Source: Euryodendron excelsum
Taxonomy: Eukaryota > Streptophyta > Magnoliopsida > Ericales > Pentaphylacaceae
Assembly (NCBI GenBank): GCA_033060915.1
Contig: CM065388.1
Location: 20,560,001-20,624,000, forward strand
Direction: 5' to 3'
DNA length: 64,000 nucleotides
The notes under the pieces were generated by a model. The model was not told the origin of the DNA and searched no databases. It worked only from the letters and a program-made list of their open reading frames with translations. This document shows positions 1 through 11,037 of the stretch, piece by piece. Each line of letters starts with the position of its first letter. Positions within the stretch are counted from its first letter, which is position 1. Both the position numbers and the translations under genes were made by a program.

Positions 1-435
1 TAAGTACTTCAATGATATTCCAGATTAGGCTTCTAAGCCTTTGAAATGTCTTCTTTCATGCATGTTGTTCTTCAAGAACTTCTTCAATCAATCATGGCTT
101 CTCTTGGTTTGTTGAGACTTCATCAATTCTTCCAAAAGATCTTCCAAGACTTCTAATATTCATTTCACTTGGTCTTTAGCACCTTCAATATTTTTGAGAT
201 ACAATCATTTCAATTTGATTGCATTTAGGACTCTTCAATTAATATAGGTTCTTATATCTTCTTCGATGTTTCAACACACTCTTTAAATCTTCTCAACAAT
301 CTTCATAAATTGTTCAACATATTCAAGTTTCAAGTCGTAGTCTAATTAATGCATAATATAGTTTGCACACTAAGTAAGGTAATTAGACATTAAACAAAGT
401 TTTGTTATCATCAAAATCGAGGTATGGAGTCAACA
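1..435 (-). mobile_element. 3' LTR of copia element E1, cut by the window edge
   Basis: This is the terminal part of a long terminal repeat on the minus strand. It matches by eye the right part of the complete LTR at 20335-22026, and both end at the same GGAGTCAACA (minus strand TGTTGACTCC). It is followed at once by a purine tract on the minus strand, which makes it the 3' LTR of E1. The rest of the LTR and the left target duplication lie outside the window. Confidence 0.88.
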
Positions 436-450
436 ATCTCTCCCTTTTTG
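436..450 (-). other. polypurine tract of copia element E1
   Basis: The minus strand reads CAAAAAGGGAGAGAT directly before the TGTTGACTCC LTR start. This is the expected position and composition of the primer for plus-strand DNA synthesis in a Ty1-copia element. Confidence 0.8.
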
Positions 451-588
451 ATGATTAACAACTTTTCATAGCATGAATAATAAGCATCAAGTCTGTGTGT
501 GTTAGTGCAAGAGTATAGAAATTTATACCTGAATTTGCTCCCCTTTCCTTCAGGAATTTATTGCTTTCCCTTACCTATTAAATTTAAG

Positions 589-830
589 CTCCCCCTTTCT
601 TAAGGAGGTCAAGCACTTGGTGCTTTTGAGTGCATGTAAAGCAAGCAAGCAACAATAATAATTCTCTCCCCCTTTTTTGAGGAGTTCAAGCACTTGGTAC
701 TTTTATCAAGCAGCAATAGCAATAACACTTCTCTCCCCCTCTTTTGAGGAGTTCAAGCACTTGGTGCTTTTATCAAGCAACAATAGCAAACAACAATACT
801 TCTACTTTTCTCCCTCTTTTTGACAATCAA
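589..830 (-). repeat. reiterated polypurine-tract-like repeat, about 3 units
   Basis: Units of about 67-77 bp each contain a CTCCCCCTTTTTTGA-like tract followed by AAGCACTTGG; the latter starts near 611, 688 and 755. On the minus strand each tract is a PPT-like AAAAAGGGGGAG. A further weaker tract sits near 810. SIRE-type copia elements are known to carry several PPT-like tracts before the 3' LTR, which fits E1. Confidence 0.7.
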
Positions 831-1151
831 TCAAAAAGAACTAGAAATACAAGTAAAATATAGGTGTAATAGCAAAAAAATCTTAAAACAAGATTAATGT
901 TACAAATAAATGAGTAAGCAAAGCAATTTAATCAACCAACAAATGAGCAAATTGTAAACAATCACATTGAAGAGGTTATACATCAATTATATGTATATAT
1001 TAGGCATTAATAGGTATTAAAACATCCAAACATTCATCATATTGCATATCAAATGTCTTGAGGATGACATACTATCCTTTTAAACTAATATAATTAGAAA
1101 ATAAACATGTGAAAGTGAGAATGCAAATGAGAATGCAGGTGTGGAGTTGCT
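831..1151. other. 3' untranslated stretch of E1, no gene seen
   Basis: AT-rich sequence between the end of the extra ORF and the PPT-like repeats. I see no coding sequence or further repeat. Confidence 0.5.
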
Positions 1152-2780
1152 TCAAGTATCTTTGGGAGAGGATGAAGGTGATGGTGTGAGTTCAATTGGG
1201 TTTTCTGGAGTGTTGGAGAAGCTCTTCCCAAGTTTGGGTCTCAACCCATGTTTGTGGTAGGTTTTGGTTGGAGCAGGGAATTTAGGGACTGGAGAGGCTC
1301 CAACTGTCTTGCCTTTCTCAATTACCTCCTTCTCCTTTTCTCCAGAATCTTGTTCTTGTTCCTCTGGTTCCTCACCTCATTCTTCTTCTTCTTCCTCTTC
1401 TTCTCCTTCTTCTTCTCCTCCATCTTCCTCTTTTTCTTCACTATCTTCTTGATCTGGAAATTCTGCTACTAGTGAGTTAAGAGGTTGGTAATCCAGGCTA
1501 ATTACTCTCTTAATATATTTGCCCAGATATTTAGTGGAGAGATCAATGGCTTGCAGCAGATTTGTCTTCATTTTCTGACCATCATTGACAATAACTTTCA
1601 CTGTTGTCTCTAAAACCTTTAGCCTCATAGCTCCATTGTCAACTTTTGCATTTATTTTGGCAAATATTTTCTCAATATATGTCTGCAATCCTTTCAAGAT
1701 TGCCAAAAGTAAAGACATGTTCATAGATCTATTAGATGGAATAAGGCCCATAGGAAAAAGTTTCCTTGTGGCATCCTTGATTTCAGCATGAGATGGCTCA
1801 CATTCTTCAACTTGTTTCCCTTTGTACATGCAGAGCCTTCACCCTTTTTCTTTCTAGGGGACCAAACCTTGTTTACTTTATGATAACCCATCCTCTTGAG
1901 GGTTTTCTCATTGTATTCATCACACAAAGGTTTATGAGTTTTCTTTTTCTCTCCTGCCAAGTCAACTTTCAAGTGCCTAAACACTTTGATTAGAAGCATT
2001 CCATAAGTCATATTCATTTTCCTTTGGAGGGCCTTCAAAATGTGATCCTTAATAAATATGACCAAGTCAATCTTAGTGTTGCTAATGTAGGTCCACAGAA
2101 AGAATAATTCTTTTTCAAAAATGAATTCAAACTTCCCACCTTCAGGGATTAAAATCCTACAAATGCAATGATGGACAAGTCTAAGGTCCAAAGGTAGGTC
2201 ATTGGCTAAGGGTTGAATGCTTGCAGTAGTTTCTTCTCTATAGAGTGCAGTCAATTGAGTTTTCCTATCTAACTCATTTTTTTGAACTTCACCACCACTA
2301 CCAATTCCTAGAATATGGCAAATGACATCTTTGGTGATGGTGAATGGTGCTCCCTTTACCTAACTATCAATGTCTTGGGGTGCCAAACCCTCTGTTGGGA
2401 TGGGCATAAAATTGCCCAACTAATTCAAGATATACATCTTCCCTAATTTGTGTCATTGATTTCCAGCCAAGGGCTTCTATTCTAGCCTCAAATTCAAAGT
2501 TCTACTCAACAAAGAATTGAAAATTTATCCATCTGTCATTCAAAATTGGCTTCAAAGAAAATACTGAGTAATACTTAGCTTTGGCCTCATTACTGGATAA
2601 GTAGGTCTTTTTCCTTTCCATCTTTCCTTCATCTTAAGTGGTTCCCTTCGATTTCTCCTACTTCCAATGCCTCATAGAGGATTCCCCATGATCCTTTCTC
2701 TTTTTGCTTCCAACCACCTTGGGTGTCAACACTTCTAGGATTTTCTTCCTTTTCTTCAACTTGTTAGATTTTGGTGCCAT
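1152..2780 (-). pseudogene. decayed extra ORF (aORF) of E1, putative plant transposon protein domain
   Basis: An ORF lies downstream of pol and upstream of the 3' LTR, as in SIRE/Maximus copia elements. It starts MAPKSNKLKKRKK (Lys-rich) and carries motifs I associate with the plant 'putative plant transposon protein' domain (Pfam PF20167): a GW followed by YLELVGQFYA, then VKGAPFTITKDVICHILGI, then a conserved FLWTYI segment. The later part has a coiled-coil-like stretch and an acidic Glu run near 1380-1440. The C-terminal tail (HKHGLRPK...FSNTPENP) continues in another frame to a stop at 1152 and resembles the tail at 63869-64000. Several stops and frameshifts are present, so it cannot be expressed intact. 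Function of this domain is not established. Confidence 0.72.
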
Positions 2781-2949
2781 AAGAGATTGATCGAAGAATT
2801 AATGGTGGTTGTGAATAGGTTTGGAGGGATCAAAATGGGTATATGATGGAAGTTGAGAGTGATTTGTGGAGAGGTTTGATGGTTCTTGGCAGTTGGGAAA
2901 ACTGTTTGTTGAGAGAGAGGGAAATTTGATTTTGTTGAATAAACAGGGG

Positions 2950-2957
2950 TATTTAAA
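2950..2957 (-). promoter_or_regulatory. TATA-like box upstream of the E1 aORF
   Basis: The minus strand reads TTTAAATA about 170 bp before the MAPK start codon. It is followed by a pyrimidine-rich leader (CTCTCTCTC) and preceded by GTCGAC palindromes. This resembles a complete small promoter for a separate aORF transcript; transcription is inferred only. Confidence 0.4.
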
Positions 2958-3002
2958 GTCACTGAGCAACCGCATGGAAGGGTCAACTCTTGGCTTCGAG
3001 GG

Positions 3003-3128
3003 GTCGACTCTTTTCTTGTAGAATTGCTTCTGAGCTCTCTGTTAAAATGGGTCGACTCTTAGTACTATAGGGATAAACTCTTTTCAACAAAAGCTAACAT
3101 AAGTTATTCTCAAGAAACAAGGGTCGAC
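3003..3128 (-). repeat. GTCGAC palindromes between pol and aORF
   Basis: Perfect GTCGAC sites at 3003, 3051 and 3123, each in a GGGTCGACTC context with decayed copies between them. The same motif is reiterated in the LTRs of the copia elements in this window. Confidence 0.75.
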
Positions 3129-3245
3129 TCTTTCTTCATGAAATGTAGAATATAACTTATGAATGGCATGTAATACATCAAAAAAGTATTCCATCCATTG
3201 TAAAGATTCAATAGCATTATTGAATATGAAGAACATACAAATCAA

Positions 3246-5643
3246 TCAAGATATTGGATTACTCATTTCCAATTCTCTTCTTTTCATACAAAATCTATCT
3301 TCACTTAATAGTTTTGTGAATACATCAACAAGTTGGTTCTCAGTGCTTACAAAGTCATGTTTAATATCACCTTTTTGTACATAATCATGGATAAAATGAT
3401 GTCTAATTTTAATGTGTTTTGTGTGAGAGTGTTGATTAGGATTCTTGGTCAAAGTAATAGCACTTGTGTTATCACATCTAATGGAAATATGTTTAAAGGT
3501 CAGTACAAAGTCCTCTAGTTGGTGTTTGATCCAAAGGACTTGAGGACAATAGCTTCCAGTTGCAATGTACTCTGCCTCAGCTGTAGAAAGTGCAACTAAA
3601 TTTTGTTTCTTACTAAACCATGAAACAAACATATTACCAAGAAATTGACAAGAGCCACTTGTATACTTTCTATCAACTTTACTACCAGCATAGTTAGCAT
3701 TAGAATAACCAATCAAGTTCAAAGATATGCCCTTAGGATATCATAATCCAAGGTTAGGTGTGTACTTGAGATATCTAAAAATCTTTGTAAAAGCTACAAC
3801 ATGTGATTCCTTAGTATTAGATTAAAATCTAGCTAATAGGCATACAATAAACATGATATTAGGCCTACTAGCAGTTAGATAGAGTAATAAGTCAATCATA
3901 CTTCTATATAATTTGGTATCTATAGAGATACCTTTCCCATCTTTGTCAAGCTTTGTTAAAATATTCATGGAAGTGCTCAATATCCTTGCATCCTCCTTAT
4001 CAAACTTTTTGAGTAAGTCTTTGATGTAGTCAGCTTGGTTTATGAAGATGTCCTTCTTTAATTGTTTGATTTGAAGTCCAAGAAAGAAGTTGAGTTCTCG
4101 TGTCATGCTCATTTCAAATTCACCCTACATACACTTAGCAAATTCATTGCAAAGCTTCTCATTAATAGAGTCAAATATAATGTCATCCACATAAATTTGC
4201 ATAATAAGCATATCATTTTCTCTAATTTTTACAAAAAAGTGTGGTATCAACATTTCTTCTTATGAAACCATTTTTAATCAAAAATTTACTCAACCTTTCA
4301 TACCAAGCCCTTGGGGCTTATTTTAAACCATAAAGGGCTTTTGTAAGCTTGAAAACATAATCTAAAATTTTTGAATTTTCAAAACTAGGAGGTTGTTCGA
4401 CATAAATCTCTTTAGAAATAAAACTATTCAAAAATGCTCTTTTTACATCCATTTGATAACGTTTAAAATTTTTTAAACATGAAAATACAAGCAACATTCT
4501 AATAGCCTCTAATCTAACTATAAGTGCATAGGTCTCATCAAAATCAATTTCTTCTTCTTGACTATAGCCTTTAACTACAAGTCTGGCCTTATTTCTCATA
4601 ACAGTTTCAAATTCATTCATTTTGTTTTTAAACACCATTTGATTCCAATTATAGGATGATCTTCAAGCCTAGGAACAAAGTTCCAAACCTCATTACTTTC
4701 AAATTGATTTAATGCATCTTGCATAGCCATAATTCAAAATTCATCATTTTTAGCATCTTGAAAACATTTTGGTTCAATTTGTGATAGAAAAACAAAATGG
4801 TTACGTACATTTCTAAGAGATGATCTTGTTCTTACCCCTTATAATGGATCACCTAGTATTTGCTTTGTTGGATGGTTGTGGACAAACTTCCTTTGACAGC
4901 CCTTCATTCACATCTTATTAATTTGATGTAATGTCTTGGTTTCCTTTCTCTTATTGTAGAGATTCACTTTGAGTTGGATTGATGTTCAACTCATCCAAGT
5001 TTTGTTCCACATCATTTACATCATGACTCACAATATACTTTGGCAAAGAATTTAGTTCATCAAAGGTAATATGCATTGATTCTTCAACAACTAAAGTTCT
5101 TTTATTGAAAAATCTACAAGCCTTACTGTGAGTGGAATAGCCAAGAAAGACACCATCATCTAATTTTGCATCAAACTTACCAAGGTTGTCCTTATTGTTA
5201 TTCAACACAAAACATTTGCATCTAAAAACTCTAAAGTATGAAACATTTGGTTTCTTATCTTTCCAAAGCTCATATGGGGTTTTGTTTGAAAATTTTCTCA
5301 CCAAAACTTTGTTTAAAACATAACAAGCTGTGTTAACAGTTTCAGCTTAAAAATATTTTGGCAAATTGTTTTCACAAAGCATTTTTCTCCCCATTTCTTT
5401 CAAAGTCCTATTTCTTTTCTCTCAATAACTCTATTTTGTTAAGGAGTTCTAGGTGTTGAAAATTTATGTTCAAAACCATTTTCATCACAATACATTTCAA
5501 AAGGTTTGCAATCAAACTCACCACCATGGTCAGTCCTAGTTGCTATGATTGTAAATCCTTTTTTATTTTGAACATTTTTACAAAACTTGTGAAGAAAAAA
5601 TTGTTTCATCGTTGTGAGTTAAAAAGAATGACCAAGTGTATCT
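3246..5643 (-). pseudogene. E1 pol, second part: integrase end, reverse transcriptase, RNase H
   Basis: Read on the minus strand from right to left. It begins with the second half of the integrase core (TDHGGEFD, then an E-containing ERRNRTL segment) and the integrase C-terminal part (4951-5304). Next is a copia reverse transcriptase (N-terminal half 4318-4638, catalytic YVDD intact at 4182-4193), the connection region (3822-4112), and RNase H (3246-3722) ending in the typical GDIKHDFVSTENQ...FTK segment and SNPIS stop. The first RNase H aspartate is replaced (SNANYAG for the usual SDADxAG). Stops and frameshifts separate the pieces. SIRE-type Ty1-copia by domain order (integrase before RT) and by the matching element A. 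Confidence 0.88.
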
Positions 5644-5876
5644 TGTAAGCACCCCATTTTTGACCGCTCGACAGTCTACACTCCGTCTAGACTTGTGTTC
5701 AAGTGATTGTGGGCATATTCCAATCGAAACTAACTTTCTAAGTCCAAATCCCATCTGTCCATTGCTTCGCGAGCCCGCCAAGCCCAAATAGAGGCAAAAT
5801 GACCAAAATGCCCTTAGGGGCATTGTTCTTTCCAATTCCAACTCCAACCTCTCTCTCGAGACAGTTAATCCCTTGA

Positions 5877-6880
5877 GACGGTAAATCTATTCCAAATTAG
5901 GCACATCTTTTCGAAAACGGTAAGTCCCCTTTCCAATCTCTCTTTCTCGACAGTTTATTCCTCGAGACGGTTCCAAATCAGGCACGTCTTTTCGGAGACG
6001 GTAAGTCCCCTTTCCAATCCCTCTCTCGAGACAGTTTATTCCTCGAGACGGTTCCAAATCAGGCATGTCTTTTTGGAGACGGTAAGTCCCCTTTCCAATC
6101 CCTCTCTCGAGATAGTTTATTCCTCTAGACGGTTCCAAATCAGGCACGTCTTTCTGAAGACGATAAGTCCCCTTTCCAATCCCTCTCTCGAGACAGTTTA
6201 TTCCTCGAGACGGTTCCAAATCAGGTACGTCTTTCTGAAGACGATAAGTCCCCTTTCCAATCCCTCTCTCGAGACAATTTATTCTTTGAGACGGTTCCAA
6301 ATCAAGCATGTCTTTCTGAAGACGGTAAGTCCCTTTTCCAATCCCTCTCTCGAGACAGTTTATTCCTCGAGATGGTTCCAAATCAGGCACGTCTTTCTGA
6401 ATACGGTAAGTCCCCTTTCCAATCCCTCTCTCGAGATAGTTTATTCCTCTAGACGGTTCCAAATCAGGCACGTCTTTCTGAAGACGATAAGTCCCCTTTC
6501 CAATCCCTCTCTCGAGACAGTTTATTCCTCGAGACGGTTCCAAATCAGGTACGTCTTTCTGAAGACGATAAGTCCCATTTCCAATCCCTCTCTCTCGACA
6601 ATTTATTCTTTGAGACGGTTCCAAATCAAGCATGTCTTTCTGAAGATGGTAAGTCCCTTTTCCAATCCCTCTCTCAAGACAGTTTATTCCTCGAGATGGT
6701 TCCAAATCAGGCACGTCTTTCTGAAGACGGTAAGTCCCCTTTCCAATCCCTCTCTCGAGACAGTTTATTCCTCTAGACGATTCCAATCAGGCACGTCTTT
6801 TCGAAGACGGTAAGTCCCCTTTCCAATCCCTCTCTCGAGACAGTTTATTTCTCGAGACCGTTCCAATCAGGGCCCCTTTA
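5877..6880 (+). repeat. 81-bp tandem array in LL1, about 12 units
   Basis: Each unit reads GTAAGTCCCCTTTCCAATCC, then a CTCGAG-containing block, then CAAATCAGGCACGTCTTTC. Period is 81 bp, exactly 27 codons, so it opens long spurious reading frames on both strands (299 residues on minus, 246 on plus). Each unit includes two CTCGAG-like sites. Units differ by scattered transitions. Confidence 0.92.
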
Positions 6881-6881
6881 G

Positions 6882-7345
6882 TAACTTCCCAAGAATGCTT
6901 CTTATAGTATTCTCAACCTTTCTTTATCTTTCCAGATCATTCCGAGTCAGTTCTGGCCAACCCGGTACAAAATGACAGTTTTGCCCCTGGTGGGCTGGTA
7001 TTCTTTTTCGACCATACCGGCTCTGGGTATCAAACCGGTAACCTCCCGAGAATTCTTCTTATAGTATTTTCAACCTCACTTTATTTTTTCGGATCATTCC
7101 GAGTCAGTTCCGACAAACCCGGTACAAAATGACCGTTTTGCCCCTGGTGGGCCAGTCTCCTTTTTCGACCACACCGGCTCTGGGTATCAAACCAGTAACC
7201 TTCTAAGACTGATTTTTGTAGTGTTCTCAACCTCCTTTTACCTTTTCGGATCATTCTGAGTCAGTTCCGGCAAACCCGGTACGAAATGACTGTTTTGCCC
7301 CTAGTGAGCTGGTCACCTTTTTCGACCACACCGGCTCTGGGAATC
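6882..7345 (+). repeat. ~154-bp tandem repeat in LL1, about 3 units
   Basis: Each unit contains CATTCCGAGTCAGTTCC, a GACCGTTTTGCCCC block and CACACCGGCTCTGGG. Units start near 6882, 7037 and 7192, and a diverged fourth unit follows. Related units occur in LL2, LL3 and LL4. Confidence 0.8.
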
Positions 7346-7726
7346 AAAGCGGAAACCTTTGGAAACATTCTGAATAATGTTTTTAAATTCCAAGTCTTCT
7401 TCTGGGATAGTTCGAGTCTGTCTCGGCAGCTTCTCGACCCGATTGACTATTTTGCCTCTAAAGTCCCAGTCAACCCTTCCGACACATCTTGTCCTCATTT
7501 TTCATGTCAAATACTTCCGGGACACTATTTTAAGTATTCCTACTCTTTTTCAGCCTTCCAGGTCATTCCCGGCCGCTTCAAATCATTCCTGAACTTTCTG
7601 GAGTCACTCCTAGTGAAGCCAAGCTAAAATTGCATGGTAGTCGCTAATACAGGCGCCCAAATCTAGTCAAAGATATGTTGCTTGTCGACCTAAATACTTT
7701 CCTAACTGGCTGGTGCCAGTAGCAGT

Positions 7727-7808
7727 GGCGCCAAGCCAAGAATTGGCCTGGCACCACTAGGAGTGGCGCCAAGAGCAATTTTGCCCTGGCGCCACTGCAA
7801 CAGGCGCC
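7727..7808 (+). promoter_or_regulatory. four GGCGCC palindromes upstream of the LL1 TATA box
   Basis: Perfect GGCGCC sites at 7727, 7765, 7788 and 7803, mostly within TGGCGCCA, end 17 bp before the TATA box. Diverged copies (TGGTGCCA, TGGCACCA) lie between them. The same arrangement is present in the other LL copies. A role as upstream promoter element is inferred. Confidence 0.6.
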
Positions 7809-7824
7809 AGGTTTGTCCAACCTC

Positions 7825-7832
7825 TATAAATA
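7825..7832 (+). promoter_or_regulatory. TATA box of LL1
   Basis: CTCTATAAATACAGAGCC is a good plant TATA context. It is conserved at 41493-41500 (LL3) and on the minus strand at 53348-53355 (LL4), and is damaged (CATAAATA) in LL2. Transcription would start about 30 bp downstream, giving a ~3.2-kb leader within the LTR. Confidence 0.65.
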
Positions 7833-8439
7833 CAGAGCCTCTTCCAGCGTAAAAGGGGTCCGTAAACTCAGTCTAAAAATTATATATTTCGATATACAGA
7901 GCTCGAACACTTCAGAAACCCTAGCTTTCTTAGGTTTTCCAAACCCTAGCCACTATATGCAAACCCTAGCCTCCTATACACTCATACACACCTTCATACA
8001 CTTATACACTAGCCTTCAACCTTTCTTTGAAGACTTGAAGAGTTGTAATCTAAAGTTTGAAGACAACTATTGAAGATTAAAGACGAGCTTTTGAAGATCA
8101 AGACTGAAGTGAAGCGAAGACCGAAGAAAGCAAGGCGCGCAAAATAAACAAGATACAAGGTAGGTTTTCTATTTAAATTTCTGCATTCCCCCTTTCTCTT
8201 CTCTCTCCTAACCCACTTGGGTTTTCTCTATTTTAATCCCCCATCTCTTTCCCCCCACTTTCTTTGCATGCTTGAAACAGGGGGACTCCCGGTCCTTGTG
8301 TAGGATTAGACCATCGGAGGGTCACAGTGTCAGGGGCTTTCCTTTAGGCTAACCGGAGACCACGTGGGTCCAGCCCCCTTGATTATGTGGTGAAGCCTTA
8401 ACCTTGTATGTTCACGACCCCAAAATTGCATTGTGCATA

Positions 8440-10200
8440 TCATGGTCTTGCATCTTCCAAAAGTCGTTTTCAAAGTTGTTTTCAAAATCGTTTTCAAACT
8501 TGTTTTCGAAATTGCGTCAAAATCTCCCTTTTCAAAACATGTTTTCAAATTCACAATCCTAGGGTGGTTCTAGCCTTTCCACGGCTAAGATTGCTTTAGG
8601 AAAGTGTTACGTTCAAAGTGACCAACATGGTCCATATTTTCAACCCTTGTTGTTTTCAAAACCACTTTCTTAAAGTGGTTCTAGCCTTCTTATGGTTAGA
8701 ATCGCTTTAAGAAAGTGAGATGTTTTTATACTTTTCAAAGAGCTCTCTTTTCAAAAATCTCTTCCTAAAAATCTCTTTTTTAACATACTTCCCAAAAAAC
8801 TCTTCTTTCTGAAATTGTTTTCAAAAACTCCTTTCAAAAATCTATTTTTCCAAACTCCCTTTTTCAACTCCTTTCCAAAACGCTCTCTTCAAAGTCCACT
8901 TTCCAAAAACGTTCCGTAGGCTTTTCTTTCCAAAAACTCTCTCCAATTTTCTTTCCAAAAACTCTCTTTTCAAAAATCTCCCTTCTAGAAACTCCCCTCT
9001 AGGATTTTCCTTCTAAAATCTTCGTTTTCAAAAACATACTTTCCAAAAACTCTTTCCTTAAAGCCCAAGTCAAGCCCTAGAGCTAACCATTAGGAAACCC
9101 TAATTTTCTTTCCAAAAACATGGTTTTCAAACTTTGCCCCAAACCTAGGTTTCTAAAACCTCTTGTTTTTCTACACTAAAACTATACATATTTCCAAAAC
9201 CTATTTTCTACGTCAAAACTATAGTTTTTCAAATCTAGGGTTTCTAGAAACTTCCCTTTCCAAATCCTTGCCAAATCCAATTTTCCCTTTAGGAAACCAA
9301 ATCCAATCTTCCCGTTTAGGAAACTAAATCATATCCTTCGTTTTTGGAAACAAAATCAAACCTTCTTTTTTAGACTCAAAATCTACATCTTTCCTAATTC
9401 AACTCTCTCCTAATTTCATTCCTTTCTAAACCATGAGTTTCCTAAACCTAAACTTTAAATCTTTCCTTAAATTTCAAAATTCAAATATTTCCTAATTCAA
9501 CCCTTTCCAAATCTTAACTTTCCAAATCCGAGTTTTCAAATCTTTCCTAAACTCAACCTTTCCTAATCTCAAGGTTTTCTAATACTCTAAAACTTTCTAA
9601 ATCTTAAACTTTCCAAATTTCAAATCTTTCCAAATTCAAAGTTTTCTAAATTCAAAACTTTTGTAAGTTAAATATTTCTAAACTCAAAACTTTCTTATTT
9701 TCAAAACTTCCTTGTTTTCTAAACCTTCCAATTTTCAAAACTTCCCTATTTTAAAACTTTCCAAATTTAAAACTTTCCTAAGTTGAAACTTTCCTAATTC
9801 AAAACTTTTCTAATTTCGAAACTTTCTTAATTTGGAAACTTTCCTAATTCCAAAACTTTCTAAAAATGAAACTTTCATAATTCGAAACTTTCCTAAATCA
9901 GACCTTTCCTAATTCAAACATTTCCTAAATCTAATATTTCCTAATCTCCTAAACCTTCCAAGTCAAGTGAAATTTTTCCTAAGTCTCTTTCCTAGGTCTA
10001 GATTTCTTAAACTTCCATCTTTCCAAAACAGGTCTAAATCTTTCTTCCAAATTCTACCTTTTCAAATCAACATCCAATCTCTTCAATTCCAAAATTTTAA
10101 ATTCGAATTTTCAATCTTCTATTCTAAGTTCAATCTCTCAATCTTCCAATCCAATTTCTAATTCAATCTCTTTCTTTCAAATCAACTCTTCTATTTTCAA
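8440..10200 (+). repeat. G-poor degenerate short-period region of LL1
   Basis: About 1.7 kb of degenerate 10-20 bp words such as TTCCTAATTCAAAACTTTC and TTTCCAAAAACTC. G is nearly absent from the plus strand. Corresponding stretches occur in LL2 (about 37740-39200), LL3 (about 42120-43960) and, on the opposite strand, LL4 (about 50900-52480). It lies downstream of the TATA box and would be transcribed. Confidence 0.7.
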
Positions 10201-10845
10201 TCGGATTCTTGTCCGAACTACGACTGACCTGATTCCTCCAAAAAGATACGTAGGCAACCCTCATAGGTGCGGTCATAACTTTTTTCAAATTTCTATTTCC
10301 ATATTTTTCAAAACTCAAATTCTACAATCTTTTCAAGTTTCCAATCAATTTTCAAATTTTCAATTTCAAATCTCTATTTTCAATTCCCAAAATCTTCTTT
10401 CCAAATTCAAACTTCTATTTCTTTCTTTTCAAATCAAATCAAATCTCTTTCCAAATCTATTTTTCAATTCTCTCTTTTATTACACTTGCATATCATGCAT
10501 CATGTTAGTTTCTTTTCAAACATTATTTTTCAAAGTGAATAGGATCAAACATTAGTTAGTTAAAGACTCTCATAGGTGAATCTAGGGTAGAATGACATGT
10601 AGGTACCGAAAGGGTGGGGTAGGGTGATGGCTTAGTGCGTCTTCCCTACACGTAACCAACCTCCAAACCTAGAATCACTATTTTCAAAGACCAAACGGAG
10701 TTATTTTTCAAAAAGGGCTAAATGTTTTCCAAAGGTTGCAAAACAACCTGTTTTTCTTAAAAACCCTCTCTTGAGGAGATATTTTTAAAATCGTTTTTCA
10801 AAAACCCTAAGTGTAGTCTTCGGATTATTCTTAGTTTTCAGGTGA

Positions 10846-10870
10846 CCTAACTCACCTTAACCAAGTTAGG
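10846..10870 (+). other. hairpin near the 3' end of LL1
   Basis: CCTAACT and AGTTAGG form a 7-bp stem with an 11-nt loop, followed by TGGCGACTCC. The motif is kept in LL2, LL3 and LL4, about 160-190 bp before the LTR end. An RNA-level role is inference. Confidence 0.5.
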
Positions 10871-11037
10871 TGGCGACTCCAAATTTTTTTCTAAGAGCCC
10901 TTTATTCAAATCAATTTTCAATTCAAACCTAGTTGTACTCATTCTTTTAGGAGGGTGAGTTCTAACGAGAGAGTACAACATTTTTTTTACTTGTGTGAGT
11001 ATTCCTCGAGTGCAAAAAATCTGGGGGCAACATATCT

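Larger units (their letters stand above)
5644..11032 (+). mobile_element. solo LTR LL1, 5.4 kb, inserted in E1 integrase
   Basis: Starts TGTAAGCACCCC and ends CTGGGGGCAACA, with a perfect 5-bp target duplication TATCT (5639-5643 and 11033-11037) inside the integrase reading frame of E1. No internal copy of its own ends, no PBS or PPT and no coding domains are seen, so it is a solo LTR rather than a full element. Order inside: 81-bp tandem array, ~154-bp repeats, GGCGCC palindromes, TATA box, about 3 kb of G-poor sequence, hairpin. Length and tandem arrays suggest the Tat/Ogre group of Ty3-gypsy, but that lineage call is inference because no internal region is present. Confidence 0.9.

Noticed and set aside
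1248..1472. Plus-strand frames with Phe/Ser runs opposite the E1 extra ORF
   Set aside because: They are the antisense of its Glu-rich coding stretch.
5887..6813. Long open frames on both strands (299 and 246 residues) with a 27-residue repeat
   Set aside because: They arise from the 81-bp tandem array (a multiple of three) inside a solo LTR, are open on both strands and match no protein family.
7286..7627. 113-codon frame in LL1 and a similar 118-codon frame at 40962-41318
   Set aside because: Similarity reflects LTR homology; no start context, family or codon pattern supports coding, and other copies have it broken.
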